Below, one piece after another: positions 48,099 to 57,749 of a DNA stretch of 64,000 nt; within the stretch, counting starts at the first letter, position 1, and each line of letters begins with the position of its first letter. The notes beneath the pieces are model-generated. The model was not told the DNA's origin. It made no database searches and saw only the letters and a program-made list of their open reading frames with translations. This DNA is from Oscillatoriales cyanobacterium (lineage in GTDB: Bacteria > Cyanobacteriota > Cyanobacteriia > Cyanobacteriales > Microcoleaceae). The stretch lies in the NCBI GenBank assembly GCA_004293365.1, contig RDYN01000015.1, positions 1 to 64,000 on the forward strand, in the 5' to 3' direction. Both the position numbers and the translations under genes were made by a program.

Positions 48099-48296
48099 AT
48101 GCAAACTCTGACTTTTAAATCCGATCGCACGATCGCTGAACTATTTTATCAAGTCACGCATTCGGGCAATCTGAGTCGTACCGAAAGTCACGGACTGCGT
48201 GCACTTTGTGAAAGCGCTCTGTGCCAAGACGACCGAGATGCAGTCAACCGTCTACTTCACGCCATCCGCCGCGGATGGGTCAGAATTTCCGATTAG
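48099..48296 (+). CDS. Small cyanobacterial protein, twin 1
   Basis: 65 residues, soluble. Its core SDRTIAELFYQVTHSGNLS and end AVNRLLHAIRRGWVRISD are closely matched by the second protein at 49050. Similar short proteins are, to my recollection, spread across filamentous cyanobacteria, with no known function. The basic motif NRLLHAIRRGW might bind nucleic acid or a partner (inference). It stands alone, with no operon partner. Confidence 0.75.
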   Translation: MQTLTFKSDRTIAELFYQVTHSGNLSRTESHGLRALCESALCQDDRDAVNRLLHAIRRGWVRISD

Positions 48297-49049
48297 TACC
48301 CTCAGACAGTAAGTTTAGATCGGTAGTTCTACTCTGTCTGGTGTAAAGCTTTGCCCGCAAGTAAGATTTGAGTGAGTAGGTCGCTCCATTAACCCTCTCA
48401 AAAATATTGTTTGCTGCGATCGTGGCGATCGCACCCGGTTTCTTGAAGATGCCGGGATTTTTGATGCAAAACCGTTAACAGTCCTTAGTGCTGTCCCCGC
48501 ACGCGGACAGTAGTCAGCAGTCAGCAGCGGGCACTCATTAAGTATATCTACGGAAAAAAAACTACACAAAGATACCCAGTAAATGCAAGCAAAGTGGGTT
48601 TCCCAACACCGTAAAAGTTTTACGTTTAATATCCGTTGATTTAGTTAGTAGTAATTACTTAGTAGTCATCGCAAAAAAAAGGCAGTACATTGTAGGTGTT
48701 CTTCAGCGTCAAGATCGCTCATATACAAAAGAGTAAATGAGTGTTCTCACCCCTCAACGCATCTATGTTTATTGGTAAGGACATACTTAGTGATTTGTTA
48801 AATTAATATTAATTTGTTTGTCAGCATCTTTTAACAAACAACACAGATTTGGGAGTTACTAAAAGGAGGAATCGGGACAGAGTTTGTGTTTCGAGTTGCT
48901 CTCTCGATCGAGAAAACATCTGCTCCCCAAGTCCCATTGACACAAATCACCAATCAAGACAGAATCGATCACATTTACTGGCGTATTTGAATCACATAAA
49001 TATTTGGAAAATCAGTCAATAATGTCAAAAGTGATTTCAAAAAAAACCA
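48297..49049. other. 753-bp intergenic region between the twin small genes
   Basis: Contains an imperfect CCCGG-type hairpin (near 48431-48456) but no supported gene. An AAAGGAGGAATC sequence near 48863 lacks a following start in good spacing. The length suggests regulatory sequence or a small RNA, but none was identified. Confidence 0.4.
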
Positions 49050-49250
49050 ATGATGACCCAAACGTTTTTACCTCAATTTACGATTGCAGAGCTAGTGTTT
49101 CAGGTATATCACTCCGGTCTGCTGACTCCCACTCACCGACAACAGCTCAAGAGTGCGCTATTAAATGACTGTCTTACCGAAGAAGATCAAACAGCCATCA
49201 ACCGCTTGCTCCACGCGGTTCGCCGGGGCTGGCTGAAAGTTGTAGATTAA
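49050..49250 (+). CDS. Small cyanobacterial protein, twin 2
   Basis: 66 residues. PQFTIAELVFQVYHSGLLT and AINRLLHAVRRGWLKVVD match the first twin (48099-48296), with a similar charged middle part. Duplicate genes with long intergenic regions suggest separate regulation. There is a second ATG one codon downstream, so the exact start is uncertain. Confidence 0.75.
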   Translation: MMTQTFLPQFTIAELVFQVYHSGLLTPTHRQQLKSALLNDCLTEEDQTAINRLLHAVRRGWLKVVD

Positions 49251-49298
49251 ACTGTTACCCAAAATTTTGCCACTTCTCTTTAAATGCACTGTCAATCA

Positions 49299-49338
49299 AT
49301 TTGAGATTTGAGATTTGAGATTTGAGATTTGAGATTGT
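49299..49338. repeat. Heptamer repeat (TTTGAGA)n
   Basis: About five copies of TTTGAGA, downstream of twin 2. Confidence 0.8.
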
Positions 49339-49538
49339 CTCAACAGATAAATCTGGAGATTGAACTTTGATCTAAAATTTTTGACTCTCCACTAGGCGAG
49401 TCTCGGAGGCCTGTCTCCGTTTTTGGGCGGGGTAACCTGAAGATCGAATTAAATCCCCTCAATAAAATCTGGAATTAAGCTAAATGTAGGGTGCGCCACC
49501 AGCACCCTGCGGTTTTAAATTCTGTGTTGCAAGCTTAT

Positions 49539-50288
49539 TTACTCCGAGATTGTGCCGTCAGGCATCATAGCTTCTCTCAGATTCGCCTCCTTCCAATTTG
49601 TCCCGCGCAAAGAAGCTTGATGCAAGTTTGCTCCCCTGAAATTTGCTCCCTTAAGGGAAACTCCGCTCAAATCTGCTAGATGCAGATTTGCACAAATCAG
49701 GTTAGCTCCGCTCAAATCTGCTCCCTTCAAATTAGCTTTTTCGAGATTTGCTTCTGTCAAATTAGCCCAACTCAAATTTGCTTGAGTGAGATTAGCATGG
49801 CTGAGATCGGCTTGTGTTAAGTTGGCGTCAGTTAAATTTGCTTGAGTCAGGTTGATTCCGCAAAGTTTTACTTCTGTCAAATTGGCACCTTGCAAGTTAG
49901 CGTTAACTGCATAAACTTGAATCAAAATTGCCCGTTGAAGATTGGCATCTCTGATGTCTGCACCCCTGAGACTCGCGCCCGTTAAATCTGCTCCGCTGAG
50001 CACGGCACTCCGCAAGATAGCTCCGCTCAAGTTTGCTCCCATCGCCTCGCATTCGCCGAAATTAGCCGACATGAGGTTGGCTTGGGAGAAGTCGGCTTTG
50101 CTGATATCTGCTTGATACAGATTGGCTCTGTAGAGCGTTATGCCGATCGCACTTGCACCTGTTAAACTAGCTTGACTCAGGTCAATATCGCGCAAATTTA
50201 TCCTTGACATATCGATCCCAGCCAAGTCTACTCTACGAAAAACTCGTTCTCCCGCTGCATACCGTCTGAGAAGTTCCTCTGCATTCAT
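49539..50288 (-). CDS. Pentapeptide-repeat protein
   Basis: 249 residues, nearly all pentapeptide repeats (LxxAN units such as LSQAS, LTEAN) from about residue 25. This gives about 45 repeats and roughly 11 coils of beta-helix. The leading segment AEELLRRYAAGERVFRRVDLAGIDMS is like AEEFWQRYKEGERDFTGINLAGVDLS in the TerD fusion at 18490-20184, so both carry the same capping module. No signal peptide is present. Function is unknown; pentapeptide proteins can mimic DNA or scaffold other proteins. Confidence 0.88.
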   Translation of the reverse strand: MNAEELLRRYAAGERVFRRVDLAGIDMSRINLRDIDLSQASLTGASAIGITLYRANLYQADISKADFSQANLMSANFGECEAMGANLSGAILRSAVLSGADLTGASLRGADIRDANLQRAILIQVYAVNANLQGANLTEVKLCGINLTQANLTDANLTQADLSHANLTQANLSWANLTEANLEKANLKGADLSGANLICANLHLADLSGVSLKGANFRGANLHQASLRGTNWKEANLREAMMPDGTISE

Positions 50289-50342
50289 GTTATTTTTCCC
50301 AAAATATTGAATAATATCTTTGATATTTCAATAATATTAGGC

Positions 50343-50858
50343 ATGAGCGACCTTTACGTTTCTTGGTCTGAGTACCATCGAAAAATTGAGGATTTGGCTG
50401 TAAAAATTAATGAATCTCAATGGAAATTCGATCGCATTGTCTGTTTGGCGAGGGGAGGGCTGCGCGTCGGCGATACTCTGTCGCGGATTTTCGACAAACC
50501 CCTGGCGATTTTAGCGGCCTCGTCCTATGGTGGGGCGGAGGGAAAAGTCCGGCGGGCGATCGAATTTGCGCGTAATTTGACAATGGTGGGCGATAATTTG
50601 GGCAGTCGCATTCTGCTAGTTGACGATTTGGTAGATTCGGGAATTAGTTTAGAGCAAGCTATTGTTTGGCTGCAAAACCGCTACGGCGATGATATTCAGG
50701 AAATTCGGACTGCTGTGCTTTGGTACAAGGCTTGTTCTGTGGCGAAACCGGATTATTATGTAGATTATTTGCCGGATAATCCTTGGATTCACCAACCTTT
50801 TGAAAGGTACGAAAAGATGAGTGCGGCTGATTTGGCGGCGAAAGCGGGGAGTTACTGA
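50343..50858 (+). CDS. Phosphoribosyltransferase-family protein
   Basis: 171 residues from ATG at 50343 (an earlier ATG at 50307 adds residues without family match). It begins MSDLYVSWSEYHRKI and has the PRPP-binding motif RILLVDDLVDSGISLEQA, typical of purine-type phosphoribosyltransferases (Gpt/Hpt-like), and GLRVGDTLSR with a preceding RIVCLARGG. It would use PRPP and a purine base. The gene is divergent from the pentapeptide gene (54 bp apart), so both likely share promoter sequence. Confidence 0.85.
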   Translation: MSDLYVSWSEYHRKIEDLAVKINESQWKFDRIVCLARGGLRVGDTLSRIFDKPLAILAASSYGGAEGKVRRAIEFARNLTMVGDNLGSRILLVDDLVDSGISLEQAIVWLQNRYGDDIQEIRTAVLWYKACSVAKPDYYVDYLPDNPWIHQPFERYEKMSAADLAAKAGSY

Positions 50859-51513
50859 AATCCGCCCCTAGGCGTGTTTTGTTTGAAGTTGCTCTTTTAC
50901 CCAAGCTCGAAATGCTCTGATTGTTGGGCTTCTTCCTTGGGTGTTGGCGCGATCGACATATTGGCGAATTATATCAACAATGGGAAAATAAAAGACGGCG
51001 GTTGAAACCGCGCCTATAAAAACGAAGTCCGGATGGTGCGCGGACTGAAGAGAGTAAATGAATAAAACAACGTAATTTTCACGACCAGTTCTTCAACCTG
51101 CGGAGGCACGTGAGTGTTTGTATAGACGCGGTTTTAACCGCCGTTTTAGGTTCGTAGTGAGGACTTTAGTCCTTTCTTGGATGCGGACTAAAGTCCTCAC
51201 TACGAACCAAAGAATTAGGGAACCAAAAGCATCCGCGAGTCCCAAACCTCACTCATTGTCAAAACTTCCTGCCGCGCCCACTTGTCCGCCGCCAGAATCT
51301 CATCCAAAGCCGGAGTTTCAACGAAGTCCGTATGGTGTGCGGACTGAATACAATAAATGAAGAAAATAACGTAATTTTCACGACCAGTTCTTCAACCTGC
51401 GGAGGCACGTGAGTGTTTGTATAGACGCGGTTTTAACCGCCGTTTTAGGTTCGTAGTGAGGATTTTAGTCCTTTCTTGGATGCGGACTAAAGTCCTCACT
51501 ACGAACCAAAGAA
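50859..51513. repeat. Tandem 299-bp duplication with palindromes
   Basis: Copy 1 is 51022-51320; copy 2 is 51321-51619 and includes the end of dxr. Each copy has a family C right arm, a family A palindrome (51150-51207; 51449-51506) and the dxr 3' end. The left family C arm is at 50994-51021. The copies differ by scattered substitutions. Confidence 0.9.
51215..51320 (-). pseudogene. Duplicated 3' fragment of dxr
   Basis: This piece of copy 1 translates as an uninterrupted match to the dxr C-terminus ([20 protein letters not shown], then MSEVWDSR), ending in TAA. It has no start or catalytic part and is not expressed as a functional protein. Confidence 0.88.
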
Positions 51514-52704
51514 TCAGCGAACGGAAAGAATCCGCGAGTCCCAAACCTCACTCATTATCAAAACTTCCTGCCGCGCCCACTTATCCGCCGCCAAAATATC
51601 ATCCAAAGCAGGAGTTTCACAGTTATCCGCTTGATGTTTGTCGCACACCTTCTCAATCAACTTCGGAATATCCAAAAACGTAATCTTTTCCTCCAAAAAT
51701 AGCGCTACAGCCTGTTCGTTTGCCGCATTCAGCACCGCAGGCATTGAACCGCCCGCCCGGCCCGCCGCATAGGCTAACTGCATACAAGGATACTTTTCGT
51801 GATCGGGTTCTCGGAAAGTCAAATCACCGGATTTTACTAAATCTAGCTGCGGCCAATCTGTCTGAATTCTTTCCGGCCAAGACAAAGCGTAAAGTAGGGG
51901 TAAACGCATATCCGGCCAGCCCAATTGTGCCAAAACGGATGTATCTTGTAGCTCAATTAACGAGTGAATGATACTCTGGGGATGGATGACAATATCAATG
52001 TCGTCATAATCCATGCCGAACAGGTAATGAGCCTCAATTACTTCCAATCCTTTATTCATCAAAGTAGCAGAATCAATGGTGATTTTCTGCCCCATCGACC
52101 AATTCGGATGTTTCAAGGCATCGGCGACTGTTACTTCGCCTAACTTTTCAACGGGCAAATCTCGAAAAGAACCGCCCGAAGCTGTGAGAATAATTCGGCG
52201 CAACCCTCCCGCCGGTATGCCTTGCAAACATTGAAAAATTGCCGAATGTTCCGAGTCTGCCGGCAATACTTTAACCCCATATTTTTCGATGAGGGGGTTG
52301 ACAACGGGGCCGCCGGCGATTAATGTTTCTTTATTGGCTAAGGCGATATCTTTGCCTGCTTTGATGGCTGCAATTGTTGGTAGCAAACCGGCACAGCCAA
52401 CTATGCCTGTGACGACGGCTTCAGCATCGCCGTATTTGGCAACTTCGACAACGCCTGACTCGCCAGCAAGTAAAATAGGTTGAGGGTCGAGATCTGCGAT
52501 CGCCCTTTGCAATTCCTCTAATTTATCTTCGTCGCAAATCGCGACAATTTCTGGTTTAAACTGGCGAATTTGTTGTGCGAGTAACGTTACATTTCGTCCG
52601 GCGGTTAACCCGACAATCCGAAATTGTTCGGGGTATTGAGCTACAATATCCAGAGTCTGAGTGCCGATGGAGCCTGTGGAGCCGAGAAGAGTTATTGCTT
52701 TCAC
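51514..52704 (-). CDS. dxr: 1-deoxy-D-xylulose 5-phosphate reductoisomerase
   Basis: 396 residues, full length. NADPH site [12 protein letters not shown], then catalytic and metal motifs ([44 protein letters not shown]). It makes MEP, the first committed step of plastid-type isoprenoid synthesis, for carotenoids, chlorophyll tails and quinones. The stop lies within the 299-bp duplication. The start ATG at 52704 is divergent from the DUF2079 genes. Confidence 0.95.
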   Translation of the reverse strand: MKAITLLGSTGSIGTQTLDIVAQYPEQFRIVGLTAGRNVTLLAQQIRQFKPEIVAICDEDKLEELQRAIADLDPQPILLAGESGVVEVAKYGDAEAVVTGIVGCAGLLPTIAAIKAGKDIALANKETLIAGGPVVNPLIEKYGVKVLPADSEHSAIFQCLQGIPAGGLRRIILTASGGSFRDLPVEKLGEVTVADALKHPNWSMGQKITIDSATLMNKGLEVIEAHYLFGMDYDDIDIVIHPQSIIHSLIELQDTSVLAQLGWPDMRLPLLYALSWPERIQTDWPQLDLVKSGDLTFREPDHEKYPCMQLAYAAGRAGGSMPAVLNAANEQAVALFLEEKITFLDIPKLIEKVCDKHQADNCETPALDDILAADKWARQEVLIMSEVWDSRILSVR

Positions 52705-52831
52705 AATTTTTTAAGGTTTTGTGGATTATTCTAATATTACGATTACTGGAACTCAAATTAGCGGTTAACTATGGCGTGGCAAGCACATTTGAGGGAATCA
52801 TATTTTGAGTCGTCAGTTAGTGTCAGATTTC

Positions 52832-54397
52832 ATGGATAATGGGGAAAATTTTGCTGATGACCGTGAGGATATCGGCGTTGGAATGGGGGAAAATATAGAA
52901 GAAAGTCGATCGCGCTTGCCGTCGAGTTTGGTTTGGGCGATCGCCATTGCTGCTACAATTTTCTTTGCCTGTAGCAGTTTACGGCACGCTTTATTCCAAT
53001 CCACAGCCTTCGATTTGGGAATTTTTGACCAAGCAATTTACTTGCTAAGTCAAAACCAAACGCCGTTTTCTTCCTTGATGCAGATTCATATTTTGGGAGA
53101 TCACGCAGCGGTAATCTATTATCCGCTGGCTTTGCTGTACAAAATTTACCCGGATGTGCATTGGCTGCTGTTGGTACAAGCCGTGGCTTTATCCCTGGGA
53201 GCCTGGCCTAGCTGGAGTTTAGCGCGTTTGGCCGGATTAAATCAAGTACAGTCTCGGGCGATCGCCCTAATTTATTTGCTCTATCCGGTGGTATTCAACA
53301 TCAACTTATTTGATTTTCACCCGGAAGTAATCGCTTTACCCGCACTCTTAGCAGCAATTTTAGCAGCGCGCTTAAATAAACTGGTGTGGTTTTGTAGCGC
53401 AATTCTGCTGGTGTTAAGCTGCAAGGCAGTTTTGTCTATAACCGTTGCTGCGATTGGTTTTTGGCTGTTTTTCTGCGAGAAAAAGCAACGGTTTGGGGCG
53501 ATCGCACTTTTACTAGGTGTAGCATGGTTTTTGATAGCTTCCCAAAAAATCATCCCCTACTTTAGCGGTAGCGAAGTCGCCGGAGTCGGGCGCTACAGCT
53601 ATTTAGGCAAATCCGTCCTAGAAATCATCATCAACCTTCTATTAAAACCCCAGCTAGTATTAGGAAAAATTCTTTCCTTCGACACATTCAAATACTTATT
53701 TATCCTCACCTTACCCGTGATTTGGCTGATACTGCCATTCTCCCGCAAAATCAACCTCAAATATTTAACAGCCCTAATTCCTGCCATCCCGACATTAATT
53801 ATCAATATTCTCTCCGACTTGCCATTTCAACGCAGCTTGGCTTATCAATATTCAGTGCCGATAATTCCATTTTTAATCCTAGCAATTATAGCCAAAGAAC
53901 AAACAATAAAAAATATAGAAGAAAAACTCGAAAAACCGTCATCCAGTCCACTAAAAACAGCAAATTTGAAAGTTAAAAACATCCAAATTCCGCAAATGTG
54001 GCTCGGAATGCAATTACCCAAAGCAATGGTAATTTGGTCATTAATAATATTCCTATTGCTGGGAGAATCCAAAGACTTTATTCTGTACGCAAATAGACTA
54101 GATACCTGGCAAGCCACACGAGAAGCAATCGCCCAAGTTCAACCCCAAAGCAGTATTTTAACAGATAATAGACTTGCACCTCACTTTGCCCACCGCCCCA
54201 CAGTCAAATTACTTTCACAAATTTCACCCCAAACAAAAATAACTGAATTTAAATACATATTATTAAACCTGCGCCATCCGTGGCCAGATACGGAAAAAAT
54301 TGGTAACACCTTAGCAAATCAACTTAAAAACGATCGCGCTTTTCAATTAACTTATCAAAAAAACCAAGTTCTACTATTTAAACGCATCGCCGATTAA
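52832..54397 (+). CDS. DUF2079-family polytopic membrane protein 1
   Basis: 521 residues from ATG at 52832 (a TTG at 52805 would add nine). About 12 hydrophobic helices. The conserved DUF2079 head is SSLRHALFQSTAFDLGIFDQ, followed by ILGDHAAVIYYPLALLYKIY and NLFDFHPEVIALPALLAAIL. This family is, to my knowledge, related to GT-C glycosyltransferases (sugar transfer from polyprenyl donors), but no activity is proven. It is the first of three tandem paralogues; the next begins 9 bp after its stop. Confidence 0.85.
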   Translation: MDNGENFADDREDIGVGMGENIEESRSRLPSSLVWAIAIAATIFFACSSLRHALFQSTAFDLGIFDQAIYLLSQNQTPFSSLMQIHILGDHAAVIYYPLALLYKIYPDVHWLLLVQAVALSLGAWPSWSLARLAGLNQVQSRAIALIYLLYPVVFNINLFDFHPEVIALPALLAAILAARLNKLVWFCSAILLVLSCKAVLSITVAAIGFWLFFCEKKQRFGAIALLLGVAWFLIASQKIIPYFSGSEVAGVGRYSYLGKSVLEIIINLLLKPQLVLGKILSFDTFKYLFILTLPVIWLILPFSRKINLKYLTALIPAIPTLIINILSDLPFQRSLAYQYSVPIIPFLILAIIAKEQTIKNIEEKLEKPSSSPLKTANLKVKNIQIPQMWLGMQLPKAMVIWSLIIFLLLGESKDFILYANRLDTWQATREAIAQVQPQSSILTDNRLAPHFAHRPTVKLLSQISPQTKITEFKYILLNLRHPWPDTEKIGNTLANQLKNDRAFQLTYQKNQVLLFKRIAD

Positions 54398-54406
54398 ACC
54401 AAGAAA

Positions 54407-55972
54407 ATGCTAACCTTACAATCTCCAAAATCCCATCCAGTATTGTTAATGATTGTCATCACAACGATAATCTTATTTGCCGCCAGCAGCGCGCGCCACG
54501 CTTTGTTTCATTCCACTGCCTACGACTTAGCCATTTTTGACCAAGCAATTTACTTAATCTCCCAAAATCAAACACCATTTTCCTCATTAATGGAAATCAA
54601 TATTTTAGGCGATCATGCTGCCTTTATCTTCTATCCCCTAGCCTTACTTTACAAAATATATCCCGACGTGCACTGGCTGTTATTCGTGCAAGCTTTTGCC
54701 CTAGCCCTAGGTGCTTGGCCTAGTTGGAGTTTAGCACGTCAAGCGGGATTAGATGAACCAAGGGCGATCGCCATTTCAGCCATGTATCTGCTATATCCGG
54801 TAGTATTTAACGTCAACCTCTTCGACTTCCACCCCGAAGTCATAGCAATGCCAGCCATTTTAGCAGCAATCCTAGCCGCCAGACTGGATAAAACCTTGTG
54901 GTTTTGTGCCGCCATCCTCTTAATCTTAAGCTGCAAAGCCGTGCTATCTTTAACAGTTTTGATGATGGGAGTTTGGCTATTCTTTTTTGAGAAAACTCGC
55001 AAGTGCGGGCTCATCGCTATATTTCTCGGTGCGGCTTGGTTTTTGATAGCAACTCAAGCAATCGTACCATATTTTAATCAAGGCAAACAACACGCAGGTA
55101 TCGGGCGATATCAATATTTAGGAAACTCAGTTTTAGAAATAGCTATTAATTTAATCTTGAAACCAAATCTGATTTTAGGGCGTTTGTTTTCCGCTGATAC
55201 TTTCGGATATTTGATTTTATTATTTTTCCCTGTAATTTGGTGGCTTTCCCCGCGTCACCTGTCACCTTTAATTGGTGCTTTTCCCATGCTAGTGATGAAT
55301 ATTCTTTCGGATATTGACGCTCAGCGAGATTTGATTCACCAGTATTCAGTGCCGATATTTCCCTTTGTATTAACTGTGGTAATTTCTACGATAGCAGACA
55401 GACAGAGAAGAGGTAATAATTTTTGGAAAAATGCCTGGAATTATCTATGGAATCATCGCAACTTGATGCCGCGAATTTGGAAGCCAGTCTCTAAAAGAAT
55501 TTCGGTTAAAACTGTTAAACATATCTGGATGCACCGCCTTTCGATTCGCCGCAGTTGGAGGTGGGGGAAATTGCTGTTTGCTAATGTGTCAAAATTGTTA
55601 ATTTTATGGTCGCTTTTAAGTTTTTTGATTTTAGCAAAATATGGGTATTTTGGAACAATTTATTTAGAGTCTCTCGATACTTGGCAAGCGACGCGACAGG
55701 CAATTAATAGAGTGCAAACTCAAGGCAATGTCTTAACGGATAATTCCCTAGCAACTCATCTCGCTCACCGTACAACAATTAAATTGCTGCATCAAGTTGC
55801 CAAGGGGCAAAATTTGAATAAATTTGAGTATGTACTATTAAATATGCGGCATCCTTGGCACGATACTGCGGCTACTGCTGCGAGGGTTGTGACTCAACTT
55901 AAAAAATCTCCTGAGTTTAAGATTAGCTATCAGCAAGATGATGTTTGGTTGTTTCAGAAAGTCAGAAATTAG
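54407..55972 (+). CDS. DUF2079-family polytopic membrane protein 2
   Basis: 521 residues. The helix pattern and FDLxIFDQ-type motif (YDLAIFDQAIYLISQNQTPF) are as in the first copy. A Trp/Arg-rich loop of about 70 residues (near 325-400: NFWKNAWNYLWNHRN, RRSWRWGKLL) is absent from the other two copies, and is predicted cytoplasmic. It is close to paralogue 1 (9 bp), so the two are likely co-transcribed. Function as for paralogue 1. Confidence 0.85.
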   Translation: MLTLQSPKSHPVLLMIVITTIILFAASSARHALFHSTAYDLAIFDQAIYLISQNQTPFSSLMEINILGDHAAFIFYPLALLYKIYPDVHWLLFVQAFALALGAWPSWSLARQAGLDEPRAIAISAMYLLYPVVFNVNLFDFHPEVIAMPAILAAILAARLDKTLWFCAAILLILSCKAVLSLTVLMMGVWLFFFEKTRKCGLIAIFLGAAWFLIATQAIVPYFNQGKQHAGIGRYQYLGNSVLEIAINLILKPNLILGRLFSADTFGYLILLFFPVIWWLSPRHLSPLIGAFPMLVMNILSDIDAQRDLIHQYSVPIFPFVLTVVISTIADRQRRGNNFWKNAWNYLWNHRNLMPRIWKPVSKRISVKTVKHIWMHRLSIRRSWRWGKLLFANVSKLLILWSLLSFLILAKYGYFGTIYLESLDTWQATRQAINRVQTQGNVLTDNSLATHLAHRTTIKLLHQVAKGQNLNKFEYVLLNMRHPWHDTAATAARVVTQLKKSPEFKISYQQDDVWLFQKVRN

Positions 55973-56011
55973 TATGATAATAAGTAATAGTCGCGGACGT
56001 ATCAATACCAA

Positions 56012-56078
56012 AGAAACCGGGTTTTTTATCGATATTAAAGGCGATGATGCAATATTTCCCTAAAAAAACCCGGTTTCT
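56012..56078. repeat. Family B hairpin
   Basis: AGAAACCGGGTTTTTT and AAAAAAACCCGGTTTCT arms with a 36-bp centre, similar to the array units at 20253-20612. It lies between paralogues 2 and 3 and may attenuate read-through. Confidence 0.8.
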
Positions 56079-56197
56079 GCCTCCAGGATTAAAGTAAGAT
56101 ACAACCCGGTGAATCAACCGTAATTCCTGTAGGGGCGGGTTCACACCCAGTCTTTGAAAAAGCGCATCAATCCAATAAACCCGCCCCGGCTCAGACT

Positions 56198-57637
56198 ATG
56201 AACAATTTTAAGCTAAAATATCATCCAGTAATTTGGCAAATCGCCCTTTTTGCCCTAATATTTTTTCTGTGCAGCAGTGTACGCCACGCCCTGCTTGAAT
56301 CCAACGCCTTTGAGCTCGGAATTTACGATCAAGTAGCCTATCTCATCAGTCAATCACAAACGCCGTTTTCCTCATTTCTGGAAATTCACCACCTGGGAAA
56401 TCACGCCGCTGGGGTGATGTATCCCGTGGCTTTGCTTTACAAAATATATCCCGATGTTCATTGGCTGTTGTTAGTGCAAGCAGTCGCCCTAGCATCCGGT
56501 GCTTTGCCAGTTTGGGGTTTGGCCATTCAAGCCGGATTAAAGAATAGTATATCTCGGGCGATCGCCTGTATCTACCTTTTCTATCCATTAGTTTTCAATG
56601 TCAACCTCTTCGACTTCCACCCCGAAGTAATTGCTTTACCCGCACTCCTAGCAGCAATCCTCGCCGCGCGGCTGAATAAAACTCTGTGGTTTTGTGCTGC
56701 CACCGTCTTAGTTTTGAGCTGCAAAGCCGTGCTATCTTTAACTGTAGCTGCGATGGGATTGTGGCTCTTGTGTTTTGACAAAAAACGCAATTGCGGGCTG
56801 ATAGCTCTATTTCTCGGCGTAGGTTGGTTTTTGGTAGTTACTCAGGGAATTATACCCTATTTCAATCAGGGAAGAGAACACGCGGGAATCGGCAGATATC
56901 AATATTTGGGAAACTCGGTTTTAGAAATTGCTGTTAATTTAATCTTGAAGCCAAATCTCATTTTAGGGCGTTTATTTTCGGCTGATACTTTTGAATATTT
57001 AGCATTATTAATATTGCCTGTAATTTGGTGGCTTTCGCCGCGGCATCTGACACCTTTAATTAGCGCTGTGCCAATGTTGGCTATGAATATTCTTTCGGAT
57101 ATCCCGGCTCAACGAGATTTGATCCATCAATATTCTATTCCAATATTGCCGTTTTTGTTAGTTGCCGTAATTTCAAGTTTGGCAGATAGGAATCAGCAAC
57201 AGAGAAACACAATATTTGATAGATTGTTAATTCCCGATTATCAATTGCCGAGAGTGATTGTAATTTGGTCGTTGATTGGTTTCTTAGCTTTAGCAAAATA
57301 CGGCTATTTTTGGACTATTTATGTAGATTCCCTCGACACTTTGTCGGCTAGCAGAGAAGCGATCGCCCTCGTCAACACAAAAGGCAGTGTTTTAACCACT
57401 TCTCACATGGCTCCGCACTTAACGCACCGCCCTGTACTACGCTTAACTCAGGCTCAGGCGCCTCCTGGAAATCTCGCAGAGTTTGAGTATGTGTTGCTGA
57501 ATCTGAGGTATCCTGGCTGGATGAGCGATCGAGCTTTTGTGCAAAACCTCATAACTAAACTCAGAAATAACCCTCAATTTCAACTAAAATATCAGCGGGA
57601 TGACATTTATCTATTTGTCCAAAACGTTAAAAAATAA
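56198..57637 (+). CDS. DUF2079-family polytopic membrane protein 3
   Basis: 479 residues, the shortest of the three. It keeps the head (SSVRHALLESNAFELGIYDQ) and the NLFDFHPEVIALPALLAAIL helix, with a DQ motif in GIYDQ. The mid part is nearly the same as paralogue 2 (YQYLGNSVLEIAVNLILKPN), but the cytoplasmic insert is only about 30 residues. A 225-bp gap with a hairpin separates it from paralogue 2. Copies vary mainly in the C-terminal quarter. Confidence 0.85.
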   Translation: MNNFKLKYHPVIWQIALFALIFFLCSSVRHALLESNAFELGIYDQVAYLISQSQTPFSSFLEIHHLGNHAAGVMYPVALLYKIYPDVHWLLLVQAVALASGALPVWGLAIQAGLKNSISRAIACIYLFYPLVFNVNLFDFHPEVIALPALLAAILAARLNKTLWFCAATVLVLSCKAVLSLTVAAMGLWLLCFDKKRNCGLIALFLGVGWFLVVTQGIIPYFNQGREHAGIGRYQYLGNSVLEIAVNLILKPNLILGRLFSADTFEYLALLILPVIWWLSPRHLTPLISAVPMLAMNILSDIPAQRDLIHQYSIPILPFLLVAVISSLADRNQQQRNTIFDRLLIPDYQLPRVIVIWSLIGFLALAKYGYFWTIYVDSLDTLSASREAIALVNTKGSVLTTSHMAPHLTHRPVLRLTQAQAPPGNLAEFEYVLLNLRYPGWMSDRAFVQNLITKLRNNPQFQLKYQRDDIYLFVQNVKK

Positions 57638-57673
57638 ATGATTTTATAGCGGTTCTCAAAAAAGTGAGGTATC

Positions 57674-57712
57674 CCCTATGCCCTATGCCCTATGCCCTAT
57701 GCCCTATGCCCT
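57674..57712. repeat. Heptamer repeat (CCTATGC)n
   Basis: About five copies of CCTATGC between the convergent DUF2079 and kinase genes. Confidence 0.85.
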
Positions 57713-57749
57713 GCTCCGGCCAGTCGTACCTCCTATGGGAGCATTGAAA

